Of a stretch of 58,052 nt of DNA, positions 24,907 through 32,581 are shown in pieces (position 1 is the stretch's first letter; the number at the start of each line of letters is the position of its first letter). The DNA is from GCA-2708415 sp964351905 (GTDB taxonomy: Bacteria > Pseudomonadota > Alphaproteobacteria > Micavibrionales > Micavibrionaceae): contig CAYGPG010000009.1 in NCBI GenBank assembly GCA_964351905.1, positions 1 to 58,052 on the forward strand. The letters are read 5' to 3'. A model generated the notes under the pieces. The model was not told where the DNA came from, made no database searches, and saw only the letters and a list, made by a program, of their open reading frames with translations. The position numbers and the translations under genes were made by a program.

Positions 24907-25748
24907 TGTCTCTAAATATGAGGCAACTTTTAAGCGACTACCTTAAAAAATGGAACTGTTCCAAAGCAGTTTTGATTGAGGAAACACCCACCAGTCACGT
25001 ATATAAAGTTAAGTATCGAAATCAATTTGCTGTTCTAAAAATATATACCGTGGTTGGTAGAAAATTTGAAAGCCAAGGCCCTTTCTGGTTAAAAGCATGC
25101 TCTGGCAGTGCCGTCATTGACGTTTACAAACATGACGAAGGAGCATGTCTTTTGGAATACATAGATGGTGAAGAGCTGATTCAACTGACTAAGATTGGAA
25201 GAGATGAAGAAGCAACGCTTATTATTGCAAAAACACTAAATTCAATTCACAAATCTCCTATCCCTAAAGAACATAAATTTAAAACCTTTGAAGAACAATT
25301 TTCTGCTCTTATAGACCATAAAAATGATGCGCCTAACATTATTCACCGTGTAGCAAAATTTGCAAAAAGAAAGCTTAATAAAAGCTATAAACCCTACCTT
25401 TTACATGGAGATATGCATCATAAAAATATTATGAACCATTCAACAAAAGGCTGGCTCGCCTTTGATCCTCAATGCCTAGTTGGAGATCGTTCTTATGACT
25501 GCGCCAATACACTTCACAACCCACATCAGATGCCTGAACTAACAGAAAATAAAGATCGGCTATTGAAGCAAGTAGAAATATTATCTTCTCATATGGATAT
25601 AAATTCTCAAGATATTATAGATTATGCTTACATTCACGGTTGCCTCTCATCATGCTGGACAAAAATGGATGAAGGTCACTATTGCCAGCTTTCTTTAAAT
25701 ACAAGTATGATATTAGAAGAATTTATAAATCAGGAAGTAAAAAAATGA
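24906..25748 (+). CDS. APH(6)/hydroxyurea-type kinase-like phosphotransferase
   Basis: A 280-residue protein kinase-like phosphotransferase. The catalytic loop L-L-H-G-D-M-H-H-K-N-I-M and the metal-binding F-D-P-Q-C-L-V-G-D-R-S-Y-D are present, as in the streptomycin 6-kinase/hydroxyurea kinase group (APH_6_hur). F-A-V-L-K-I-Y carries the ATP-binding Lys. Chromosomal relatives mostly have unknown small-molecule substrates, so a resistance role should not be assumed. Coupled on both sides: TAATG with the thioesterase and ATGA with dapB. Confidence 0.8.
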   Translation: MSLNMRQLLSDYLKKWNCSKAVLIEETPTSHVYKVKYRNQFAVLKIYTVVGRKFESQGPFWLKACSGSAVIDVYKHDEGACLLEYIDGEELIQLTKIGRDEEATLIIAKTLNSIHKSPIPKEHKFKTFEEQFSALIDHKNDAPNIIHRVAKFAKRKLNKSYKPYLLHGDMHHKNIMNHSTKGWLAFDPQCLVGDRSYDCANTLHNPHQMPELTENKDRLLKQVEILSSHMDINSQDIIDYAYIHGCLSSCWTKMDEGHYCQLSLNTSMILEEFINQEVKK

Positions 25749-26473
25749 TTAAAGTTGGAGTCACTGGATATAAAGGCCGCGTGGGTCAAATATTGGTTAA
25801 AGAGATTGAAGCCTCAAATATGCTCGATTACGCAGGTGGTATTGATCAAGGCGATGATGCCGACGCGCTTTTCGAGGCCGCGGATGTCGTGATTGATTTC
25901 ACCCGCCCCGAAGCGACCATTAAGCACGCCGCCCTCGCCGCCGCGCATAATACTGCGCTTGTTATCGGCACAACGGGTCTTGATGACGCTCAAGAACAAC
26001 AATTAAACGATGCTGCAAAAGATACGGCAATTGTCTACGCCGCGAATATGAGCGTTGGCGTGAACATGCTCCTCGCACTTGTTGAGCAAGCCGCTTCACG
26101 CCTCGGCATTGATTGGGACATCGAAGTCTTCGAAACGCACCATAACCAAAAAATTGATAGCCCCTCTGGCACCGCCCTCGCGCTCGGTAAAGCTGCACTT
26201 GAAGGACGCTCTAAAGTGATAGAGGGGGGAGGCGACTTCGTGACCGACCGTGAAGGTAAGCGCAAGCAAGGTGATATTGGTTATGCCGTACAACGCGGCG
26301 GCGATGTTGTTGGTGAGCATGACGTGACTTTCTTTTCCCAAGGGGAGCGTGTTGTCCTCGGTCATAAAGCTACAGACCGCAGCCTGTTTGCCAAAGGCGC
26401 TCTCCGCGCCGCTGAATGGGTCGAAGGTAAAGATAATGGCCTTTATTCCATGAAAGACGTATTGGATTTATAA
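25745..26473 (+). CDS. dapB: 4-hydroxy-tetrahydrodipicolinate reductase
   Basis: A 242-residue NAD(P)H-dependent enzyme of the DAP/lysine pathway that feeds peptidoglycan. The Rossmann G-V-T-G-Y-K-G-R-V-G, D-F-T-R-P, G-T-T-G-L and the catalytic block E-T-H-H-N-Q-K-I-D-S-P-S-G-T-A are all visible. The start is placed at 25745, overlapping the kinase stop by ATGA. Confidence 0.97.
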   Translation: MIKVGVTGYKGRVGQILVKEIEASNMLDYAGGIDQGDDADALFEAADVVIDFTRPEATIKHAALAAAHNTALVIGTTGLDDAQEQQLNDAAKDTAIVYAANMSVGVNMLLALVEQAASRLGIDWDIEVFETHHNQKIDSPSGTALALGKAALEGRSKVIEGGGDFVTDREGKRKQGDIGYAVQRGGDVVGEHDVTFFSQGERVVLGHKATDRSLFAKGALRAAEWVEGKDNGLYSMKDVLDL

Positions 26474-26475
26474 AA

Positions 26476-26685
26476 ATGGGAAAAGGACTTCTAAGATTTT
26501 TAATCGGTATCGCCATCACTTACGGCGCATGGTATTGGTATAATGAAAATATATTATCAAAACTAGATATCGAAGGCCAATTGGCAGAGATTGAATACGA
26601 ACATTATGATAGTGAGTATGAAGAAGAAGACGATGACGAAGGTGACTATGCTTATGATGATTACGACACAGAGTCAGACTGGTAA
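26476..26685 (+). CDS. Small membrane protein with an acidic tail
   Basis: 69 residues: one N-terminal membrane helix (G-L-L-R-F-L-I-G-I-A-I-T-Y-G-A-W-Y-W-Y), then a tail made almost only of Asp, Glu and Tyr, ending E-S-D-W. It starts 2 nt after dapB, so it is co-transcribed. I do not recognise a family. The acidic tail could bind cations or a basic partner; that is speculation. Confidence 0.7.
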   Translation: MGKGLLRFLIGIAITYGAWYWYNENILSKLDIEGQLAEIEYEHYDSEYEEEDDDEGDYAYDDYDTESDW

Positions 26686-26700
26686 AAACCTAAACCGTTT

Positions 26701-26766
26701 GTCATTCCGAACTTGTTTCGGAATCTTTTAACACCTCAGAATATCCTGAAACAAGTTCAGGATGAC
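26701..26766. repeat. Family B element between dapB unit and ogt
   Basis: GTCATTCCGAAC...GTTTCGGAATC and ATCCTGAAAC...GTTCAGGATGAC form two hairpins between convergent genes. Confidence 0.8.
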
Positions 26767-26774
26767 TTGAAAAG

Positions 26775-27305
26775 TCAAATGACGCCTTCGGCTTTTAAGA
26801 TTTTCTTTTTAAGTGGTACACCCCATCCATAATTTCCCAAACCACCAGATGATTGCACCACACGGTGACACGGCACGATAAGAGAAACAGGATTTTCACC
26901 AACAGCCGAACCCACCGCACGCGACGCCTTTGGCTTGCCAATATCATTGGCTACCTCGCCATAGCTAATCACTTGCCCTTTAGGAATATCAAGCAACGCT
27001 TTCCACACAGAACATTGAAAATAAGTGCCGCGCAAATCTAAATCCAATGATTTAAGCGTATCTTGATCCCATGCCTTCATGATGGTCATCATCAAAGCTG
27101 CCGTCCTTTTATCATCTCTAATCATTTCAGAATTTGGAAAATATTCTTGCATGCGCGTAAAGCCATCGCCCTTATACGCGCCCTCTTCTTTGCTCACCAT
27201 AAAACCTAGCCAACATATCCCCTTGCAACTTTGTGCAATAACGACCTCGCCCAATGGCGTATCGTGAATTCCATAGGTAATTGTTTCTGGGGTGCTTTTC
27301 TCCAT
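26775..27305 (-). CDS. ogt: O6-methylguanine-DNA methyltransferase
   Basis: A 176-residue suicide enzyme that moves the O6-alkyl group of guanine to its own Cys. The active site I-V-P-C-H-R-V-V, the helix-turn-helix arginine finger region (P-K-A-S-R-A-V-G-S-A-V-G-E-N-P) and Y-G-E-V-A are intact. It lacks the Ada N-terminal domain. Divergent from the asparaginase-like gene. Confidence 0.94.
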   Translation of the reverse strand: MEKSTPETITYGIHDTPLGEVVIAQSCKGICWLGFMVSKEEGAYKGDGFTRMQEYFPNSEMIRDDKRTAALMMTIMKAWDQDTLKSLDLDLRGTYFQCSVWKALLDIPKGQVISYGEVANDIGKPKASRAVGSAVGENPVSLIVPCHRVVQSSGGLGNYGWGVPLKKKILKAEGVI

Positions 27306-27352
27306 AAAATTAAGTATAAAGAGAGTCTATTAAAAAGATCAAGAGGACTTAA

Positions 27353-27871
27353 ATGACTGATAAACAACAAAATATCCACATCATCGCCACAGGCGGCACA
27401 ATAGACGCACACTTTTCACCTAAAGAATACAAACCCGTTCCTAACGATGAAAGCTATATAAAAGAATTTATCACAAATTATATTAAACCACATTTCAAAG
27501 TACATCATACAACCGCGTCAATGATCGATAGCTTATATATGAACGACGATATTAGAGAAAAAATTTATGATGAGATCGCACAATCATCGCATGATAAAAT
27601 TTTGATTACTCACGGCACTGATGGGATGATCAAAACTGCTCAGTTTTTAAGCAACAAAATTAATGACAAGTCTATTGTCTTAGTAGGATCAATGATTCCG
27701 TTAAAAGGATTTAGCCCTTCTGATGGAGGCTTTAGCCTAGGGTTTGCAATCGGTAACTTGTTACACCTTCCCTTTGGTGTTTACATCTCCATGAATGGAC
27801 AAATATTCACGGCAGACAATGTTCAAAAAAATATTGAAAAATCTCGTTTTGAATTCAAAGAATCTTCATGA
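27353..27871 (+). CDS. Small asparaginase-domain protein
   Basis: 172 residues covering only the N-terminal domain of type I/II L-asparaginases: I-I-A-T-G-G-T-I-D (first catalytic Thr) and I-T-H-G-T-D-G-M-I (second Thr and Asp), then V-G-S-M-I-P-L and Y-I-S-M-N-G-Q-I-F. Stand-alone short members of this family exist, so the length is probably natural and not a truncation. Substrate unknown. Its stop overlaps nth by ATGA. Confidence 0.82.
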   Translation: MTDKQQNIHIIATGGTIDAHFSPKEYKPVPNDESYIKEFITNYIKPHFKVHHTTASMIDSLYMNDDIREKIYDEIAQSSHDKILITHGTDGMIKTAQFLSNKINDKSIVLVGSMIPLKGFSPSDGGFSLGFAIGNLLHLPFGVYISMNGQIFTADNVQKNIEKSRFEFKESS

Positions 27872-28500
27872 AAAAATCGGACGTTATCGAATTCTTTACG
27901 CGCCTTCACGCGATTGAGCCTGAGCCGAAAGGGGAGTTGGACTATGTTAATCCGTTTACGCTGCTCGTCGCGGTTGTATTGTCCGCACAGGCCACGGATG
28001 TGGGTGTGAATAAAGCCACCCCAGCCCTGTTTGCCGCCGCTGACACACCAGAAAAGATGGTGGCGTTGGGCGAGGATAAAATTCGTGATTACATCAAAAC
28101 TATTGGATTGTTTAACGCCAAGGCGAAGAACGTCTATAAGCTCTCCCAAATCCTCATTAGTGAGCATAACAGCGAAGTACCGCAAGATCGTGACGCGCTT
28201 GTAAAGCTCCCTGGTGTGGGACGTAAAACCGCCAACGTGGTTTTGAGCATGGCGTTTGGCATTCCGACAATCGCCGTGGACACGCACATTTTTCGCGTGT
28301 CAAACCGTACTGGATTGGCGAAGGGAAAAAATGTTGATCAAGTGGAGGCGAAATTGGAAAAAGTTGTGCCTGACAACTTTAAATTTCACGCGCATCATTG
28401 GATGATTTTACACGGGCGTTATATTTGCAAAGCGCGAAAGCCTGATTGCGGACAGTGCCCTGTTTATGATCTTTGCGCGTTTAAAGGTAAAACAGCGTAG
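27868..28500 (+). CDS. nth: Endonuclease III
   Basis: A 210-residue DNA glycosylase/AP lyase for oxidised pyrimidines. The helix-hairpin-helix L-P-G-V-G-R-K-T-A-N-V carries the catalytic Lys, the catalytic Asp is in V-D-T-H-I-F-R-V-S-N-R, and the 4Fe-4S loop C-x6-C-x2-C-x5-C ends the protein. Translationally coupled to the asparaginase-like gene; its 3' end overlaps the convergent lipoprotein gene by 37 nt. Confidence 0.96.
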   Translation: MKKSDVIEFFTRLHAIEPEPKGELDYVNPFTLLVAVVLSAQATDVGVNKATPALFAAADTPEKMVALGEDKIRDYIKTIGLFNAKAKNVYKLSQILISEHNSEVPQDRDALVKLPGVGRKTANVVLSMAFGIPTIAVDTHIFRVSNRTGLAKGKNVDQVEAKLEKVVPDNFKFHAHHWMILHGRYICKARKPDCGQCPVYDLCAFKGKTA

Positions 28501-28979
28501 GTTTCAGACAGGCTTTCCTCAAACGCGGCGCGGCGGGTTTGGATAATATTTTGCAAGCAATTCCATTGTTGAGGTTCTGGATTATCAGTCGTTGAATATG
28601 GTGATAAGCTTTGCGTCGCACGCATTTCATAATGCGCGATATCTACGTTCTTACCTTCCATGAAATGAATATCAAGCACGCATGTCGCATCAATATATTG
28701 CCAATGACGCGCCGCACCTTCAACACGGTTCAGATTGGGTTCTGCTAAAACCAATTGAATATCTTCATCACGCAACTCTGCGAGTATTTCTGGTTGGTTT
28801 AACAAGCCTGCCTGAATGGCATACGCATAACGAATGAGATCGCCTTTATCCAAGCTTGCCAGATCAGGTTTTGCTGATGAAAAATCGAAAAAGATTGTAC
28901 GCTCGTTACAGCTGCCCACCAAAAATAGGCTAAAGCAGAGGCTCGTCACCAACATCATACGTCGTAATACAAATTTCAT
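28464..28979 (-). CDS. Hypothetical lipoprotein
   Basis: 171 residues with a lipoprotein signal peptide ending L-F-L-V-G-S-C, so probably membrane-anchored in the periplasm. The mature part is helical with two further Cys (T-C-V-L-D and W-N-C-L-Q). I do not recognise a family. It is convergent with nth and overlaps its last 37 nt. Confidence 0.75.
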   Translation of the reverse strand: MKFVLRRMMLVTSLCFSLFLVGSCNERTIFFDFSSAKPDLASLDKGDLIRYAYAIQAGLLNQPEILAELRDEDIQLVLAEPNLNRVEGAARHWQYIDATCVLDIHFMEGKNVDIAHYEMRATQSLSPYSTTDNPEPQQWNCLQNIIQTRRAAFEESLSETYAVLPLNAQRS

Positions 28980-29008
28980 TATAAAATTAAGCCCCTCAAA
29001 AAAGATGA

Positions 29009-29028
29009 ACCGGATTTTTCAATCCGGT
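29009..29028 (-). terminator. Candidate terminator hairpin downstream of the bactofilin gene
   Basis: ACCGGATT-TTTC-AATCCGGT is an 8-bp stem. On the minus strand a T-run (TCTTTTTTG) follows after a few bases. A second stem, TGCCGTAT/ATACGGCA (29116-29139), lies nearer to the bactofilin stop. Confidence 0.5.
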
Positions 29029-29151
29029 CCACGCTTATTTCACGATTTGCAGTATGCATTGCATTACGCGAATATTAGGAAGCTACACTCTCTAATTACC
29101 GTTATTCTTAAGATATGCCGTATTTATACCTATACGGCACATTTTGTCAAA

Positions 29152-30054
29152 TTATTCAGCTGCATCGCTAGCGAAAGGAAGCTCAGCACCACTATTTTGA
29201 GAAACCTTCTTGGATTTCACCGGAGCAGCCTTCTTTGCTGTGCCGTTCGTAGAGCCGATAGGGCTTACTGAACCATCCAATGTCGCGCCGGCTTCCATTG
29301 ATAGCTCTTTATAAGTCACAGAACCGATGATTGTACCTGTTGATTCAATCGTTAAACGGCCTTTGACCGTGATATCGCCTTCAAAACGACCTGCGATATT
29401 GGCTTCTTCAATTTCAACTGTACCGAAGTAAGATCCTGTTTCTGCTACGTCTAAAATATTCGCACCTTTTAGGCTTGCTTCAATTGTTCCTTGAACGATC
29501 AAATGATCACAAGATTCAATTTCCCCTGACATTGTGATACCTTGTCCGATAACTAGCTTACGGCTGTTATCATCTGCATCATTTGCTTGTGAGAAAGAAT
29601 TATTACTTTGTGCACCAGGGTATGACGCGCCTGGGTATGATGGGCGGCTACCTTGCGCTGGTGCGGCTTGACCAGGACGTTGGAAATTTTGACCCGGAAT
29701 GTCAACACGGCCTTGTGCAGGCTGTGACGGAGTAGATTGATTATTATCGTCTTGTTGTTTTGGTTGTGCGTTATTCATTTGATTTGCTTCCTTAATAGTT
29801 TTTTGAATTTGTTGTTGCTTTAAGTTTCTCTCAATTGTTCTCACAGCATGGGGTTGCCCTGCATTTTGATTGGCATTGTTTTGTACTTTTGTGACCTCTT
29901 CCTGAGGTTTTGCATACTGCTTTACTGCAGTTTGATTCATGCCATCATAAGCAACCTTTTTATTATTATCGTGTTGTGGTTTAGATTGCGCTGCTGTTTT
30001 ATTTTGCTTTTCAGCTTGCGGCGCGATCGATCCTTTACGGGCACGATGAAACAT
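29152..30054 (-). CDS. Bactofilin
   Basis: A 300-residue cytoskeletal protein. The bactofilin (DUF583/CcmA) beta-helix spans about residues 165-268 with its repeating G-x-I/V strands: V-I-G-Q-G-I-T-M-S-G-E-I, G-T-I-E-A-S-L-K-G, A-N-I-A-G-R-F-E-G-D-I-T-V-K-G-R-L. The N-terminal 160 residues are Gln/Asn/Pro-rich and probably disordered, and a basic tail follows. Bactofilins polymerise without nucleotides and scaffold cell-shape or stalk proteins. AAAGGAG precedes the ATG. No peptidoglycan hydrolase lies next to it. Confidence 0.92.
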   Translation of the reverse strand: MFHRARKGSIAPQAEKQNKTAAQSKPQHDNNKKVAYDGMNQTAVKQYAKPQEEVTKVQNNANQNAGQPHAVRTIERNLKQQQIQKTIKEANQMNNAQPKQQDDNNQSTPSQPAQGRVDIPGQNFQRPGQAAPAQGSRPSYPGASYPGAQSNNSFSQANDADDNSRKLVIGQGITMSGEIESCDHLIVQGTIEASLKGANILDVAETGSYFGTVEIEEANIAGRFEGDITVKGRLTIESTGTIIGSVTYKELSMEAGATLDGSVSPIGSTNGTAKKAAPVKSKKVSQNSGAELPFASDAAE

Positions 30055-30277
30055 ATAGTTACTCCTTTAATCAATAAAACGATACTAATCGTTTCGATGA
30101 ATTGCTGTATTTGAATAAGCGAAAAGTAACACCTCCGCATACCACAATCAAGACATGAATTGTGGCAATTTCAAAAAATATCCAATGATTTGAATTAACT
30201 GAATATTTTCTCTTACTTGACTTGTGAATAAAAAATAAGCCACTGTTGTTTTAGATCAATATGAAGAAAGTTTGGCT

Positions 30278-31417
30278 ATGTCCTTAAGAATTATAGAGAT
30301 TTCTGCCCCCACTGATGCATCAGAAAAAATTAGCGAGCTGGCAAAAGAATATAACGCAATAGATTGCCGCCACAGTGACACAACATTTTGGTTTGAAAAT
30401 AAGAAAGATAAATTCGAAACTACACGTATCTTAATTAACGTCAATAATCAGCAAAATTTAATGGATGCTCTAACACGCTCCGTTCAAAAAAATGATGATT
30501 GGCGCATTATTCTTATTCCCGTAGAAGCCACCATGCCTGCCCCCGAAGATGAGGATGATGAAAAAAATGAAGCTCAAAAACAAGAAGCCAAAAAAGAAAG
30601 TGATAAAGAAAAGGATCAATCAGACCTAACTTATATAAAACATCGTATTCTTGTTTGGCTAAAATGGTTTAACTTTAAAGACATTGTTGGCGGTTCTATT
30701 ACGCGCGAAGAATTAAAATATGATATGGAACAAGGCAGCAAGCTAACTTTTGACTTTCTTCTTCTGGTGTTACTTTCTTCCATCGTTGCAGGTGTTGGAT
30801 TGGTACAAAGTGATGTTGCCATTATTATTGGCGCCATGGTGATCGCCCCTTTATTGGGGCCAAACCTTGCCCTCGCTTTCGGCGCGGCCTTAGGAGATCG
30901 CCCTTTAATATTTAACGCTATAAAAACCAACATCTTCGGTCTTGGCTTTACCTTGCTCGTTGCCGCCGTTGCAGGCTATTTCATCCCCGAAGCCAGCGTG
31001 ACAGAAAGTTCAGAGCTTATGAACCGCACCAATGTCAGTTATGCCAGTATGGCGCTTGCCCTTGCTGCTGGCGGCGCGGCGGTTTTATCGCTCACCACTG
31101 GTGTCTCTAGTGCCCTTGTGGGTGTTATGGTTGCGGTGGCTCTTATGCCACCTGCTGTCGCTTTGGGGCTCACGATTGGCAATGCGCAATGGAATTTGGC
31201 ATTTGGAACCGCCCTCCTGCTCGCCACCAACGTCGTTTGTATTAATTTGGCAGCACTCAGCATCTTTCGTTTAAAAGGGATTAAGCCCCGCACATGGTAT
31301 GAAGAAAAACAGGCTAAAAAAGCATCGCGTATCAATGCTCTTATTTGGCTTGGGATGTTGGTCATTTTGGCTGGCTTAATTTGGCTGAAAAATTATTATC
31401 TGGCAGATGGCAGTTAG
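30278..31417 (+). CDS. DUF389 (TIGR00341) membrane protein
   Basis: 379 residues. A soluble ACT-like N-terminal part (about 1-90), an acidic/Lys linker, then about six to eight membrane helices with the conserved core I-I-I-G-A-M-V-I-A-P-L-L-G-P and later V-A-L-M-P-P-A-V-A-L-G. This is the DUF389/TIGR00341 family of inner-membrane proteins; transport is suspected but the substrate is unknown. The ATG at 30278 is preferred over a TTG at 30272. Divergent from the bactofilin. Confidence 0.88.
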   Translation: MSLRIIEISAPTDASEKISELAKEYNAIDCRHSDTTFWFENKKDKFETTRILINVNNQQNLMDALTRSVQKNDDWRIILIPVEATMPAPEDEDDEKNEAQKQEAKKESDKEKDQSDLTYIKHRILVWLKWFNFKDIVGGSITREELKYDMEQGSKLTFDFLLLVLLSSIVAGVGLVQSDVAIIIGAMVIAPLLGPNLALAFGAALGDRPLIFNAIKTNIFGLGFTLLVAAVAGYFIPEASVTESSELMNRTNVSYASMALALAAGGAAVLSLTTGVSSALVGVMVAVALMPPAVALGLTIGNAQWNLAFGTALLLATNVVCINLAALSIFRLKGIKPRTWYEEKQAKKASRINALIWLGMLVILAGLIWLKNYYLADGS

Positions 31418-31436
31418 AAAATATCCCCTTCGCTCC

Positions 31437-31544
31437 GTCATCCCCGCGGCAATGCTTAGCATTGCTTAAACAGCGGGGATCTATATGCGGGCAGCTTTGC
31501 TGCACTTCATAAACTCTCGGATACCCGCACACGGCAGGTATGAC
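31437..31544. repeat. Palindromic element, composite
   Basis: GTCATCCCCGC...GCGGGGATC encloses a small hairpin (AATGC-TTA-GCATT). A CGGGCAGC...GCTGC stem follows and the element ends GGTATGAC. It combines the ends of family B with an extended middle. Confidence 0.7.
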
Positions 31545-31579
31545 AAACTAAACTTACACAGCTTTCTTGCACAACAAAA

Positions 31580-31603
31580 CGGAGCCTTATCACTAAGGCT
31601 CCG
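31580..31603 (-). terminator. Rho-independent terminator of the coiled-coil gene
   Basis: CGGAGCCTTA-TCAC-TAAGGCTCCG: a perfect 10-bp stem and 4-nt loop. Read on the minus strand it is followed by TTTTGTTGT, 31 nt past the stop of the gene at 31634-32218. Confidence 0.8.
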
Positions 31604-31633
31604 CTCCTCTACACGCAATAGCTTATTTAAGTT

Positions 31634-32218
31634 TTAATGATAAATAACTTCTTTCGGGTTTTTTCCATTATCACTTTTCAGATAATTAAAAAGCATTGAT
31701 GTCACACCATGCGAAGTTTTTTCTTCTTGTGCTTCTATAATCTCTTCAATTTCATTCGTCTGGTCTTTTTTAGATTGAAGCAAACTTCTGGCCTCTGACG
31801 TCGCTGTCCATTTCAAAACATTAGGGGCTAGAGACTTTTTATCTTCTTCCACTTTCGTCTTTTCCTGAACATCGCTCTTTGGCGCATCCATCGGCTTACC
31901 TTCTAAGATTTGAGATTCCAACGAGGTGATAGAATTAAAGAAGAAATCTGTTTGTTTCTCTACCCTTTCCACCCGCGTATTCATAAACGACACCGTTTCT
32001 TTAATTTCACCTTGTTGCTGATCTAAATGATCCGCCCGTTGGTCTAATTTATGAATAGCATCTGCAAAAAAACCTGTTTGTTTTTTCACAATCTCAAAGC
32101 CTGCGCGTAAACGCTCAAACCCTATTCCCAAAACCATACTTGATCCGACCGCCGCAACCGCGGCAAAGACGGCAAACATTAGTGATATTACAATATACAT
32201 ATCGGCTGACACGGACAT
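31634..32218 (-). CDS. Membrane-anchored coiled-coil protein
   Basis: 194 residues: an N-terminal membrane helix (I-V-I-S-L-M-F-A-V-F-A-A-V-A-A-V-G-S-S-M-V), then a long helical region with heptad-like spacing (residues about 35-105, H-K-L-D-Q-R-A-D-H-L-D-Q-Q). A charged, probably disordered C-terminus follows. I do not recognise a family. The topology is that of an anchored scaffold or sensor stalk. It has its own terminator. Confidence 0.72.
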   Translation of the reverse strand: MSVSADMYIVISLMFAVFAAVAAVGSSMVLGIGFERLRAGFEIVKKQTGFFADAIHKLDQRADHLDQQQGEIKETVSFMNTRVERVEKQTDFFFNSITSLESQILEGKPMDAPKSDVQEKTKVEEDKKSLAPNVLKWTATSEARSLLQSKKDQTNEIEEIIEAQEEKTSHGVTSMLFNYLKSDNGKNPKEVIYH

Positions 32219-32581
32219 AATTTCACCTTTCCTTTCTTTTTTTATTATTATTAATTAAATTGCTTAAACGGCCTTATTAAAAATTCTTTATTATTCTTGG
32301 CATCGTTTAAATAAGGGCTTGAATAAATACTTAAGCAAAACCCACCACATCTATTATGGTAAGTAAAAAGGCGCAAATGGTCAATTTCTATCGTTTCGAA
32401 ATTCAGTCAAATTCGATGTAAATTAAAGGCGAATATTTGATACTCTCCATAATCGTCATTGCGAGCAAAGCGAAGCAACCCTGAGTTTAACAAGAGCGCA
32501 CATCCCATCGAAAGATGGGATCTAGATTCCTGCCTACGCAGGAAAGTGATTTTAATTACATCACTTCATTAGCAATAACAA
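32219..32581. other. 363-nt intergenic region between two minus-strand genes
   Basis: An AT-rich stretch that must contain the promoter of the coiled-coil gene at its left side; I could not settle on one. The right 128 nt are a family A repeat. No ORF or RNA is supported. Confidence 0.6.
32454..32581. repeat. Family A repeat with decayed right arm
   Basis: Left arm CGTCATTGCGAG (32454-32465), hairpin CCCATC-GAAA-GATGGG, then a diverged TTCCTGC-CTAC-GCAGGAA hairpin. The right arm is reduced to GCAATAAC. It abuts the uvrC stop. Confidence 0.8.

Noticed and set aside
27353..27871. Asparaginase-like gene as a truncated pseudogene
   Set aside because: Stand-alone N-terminal-domain asparaginase proteins of this length exist, both catalytic motifs are intact and the gene is coupled to nth.
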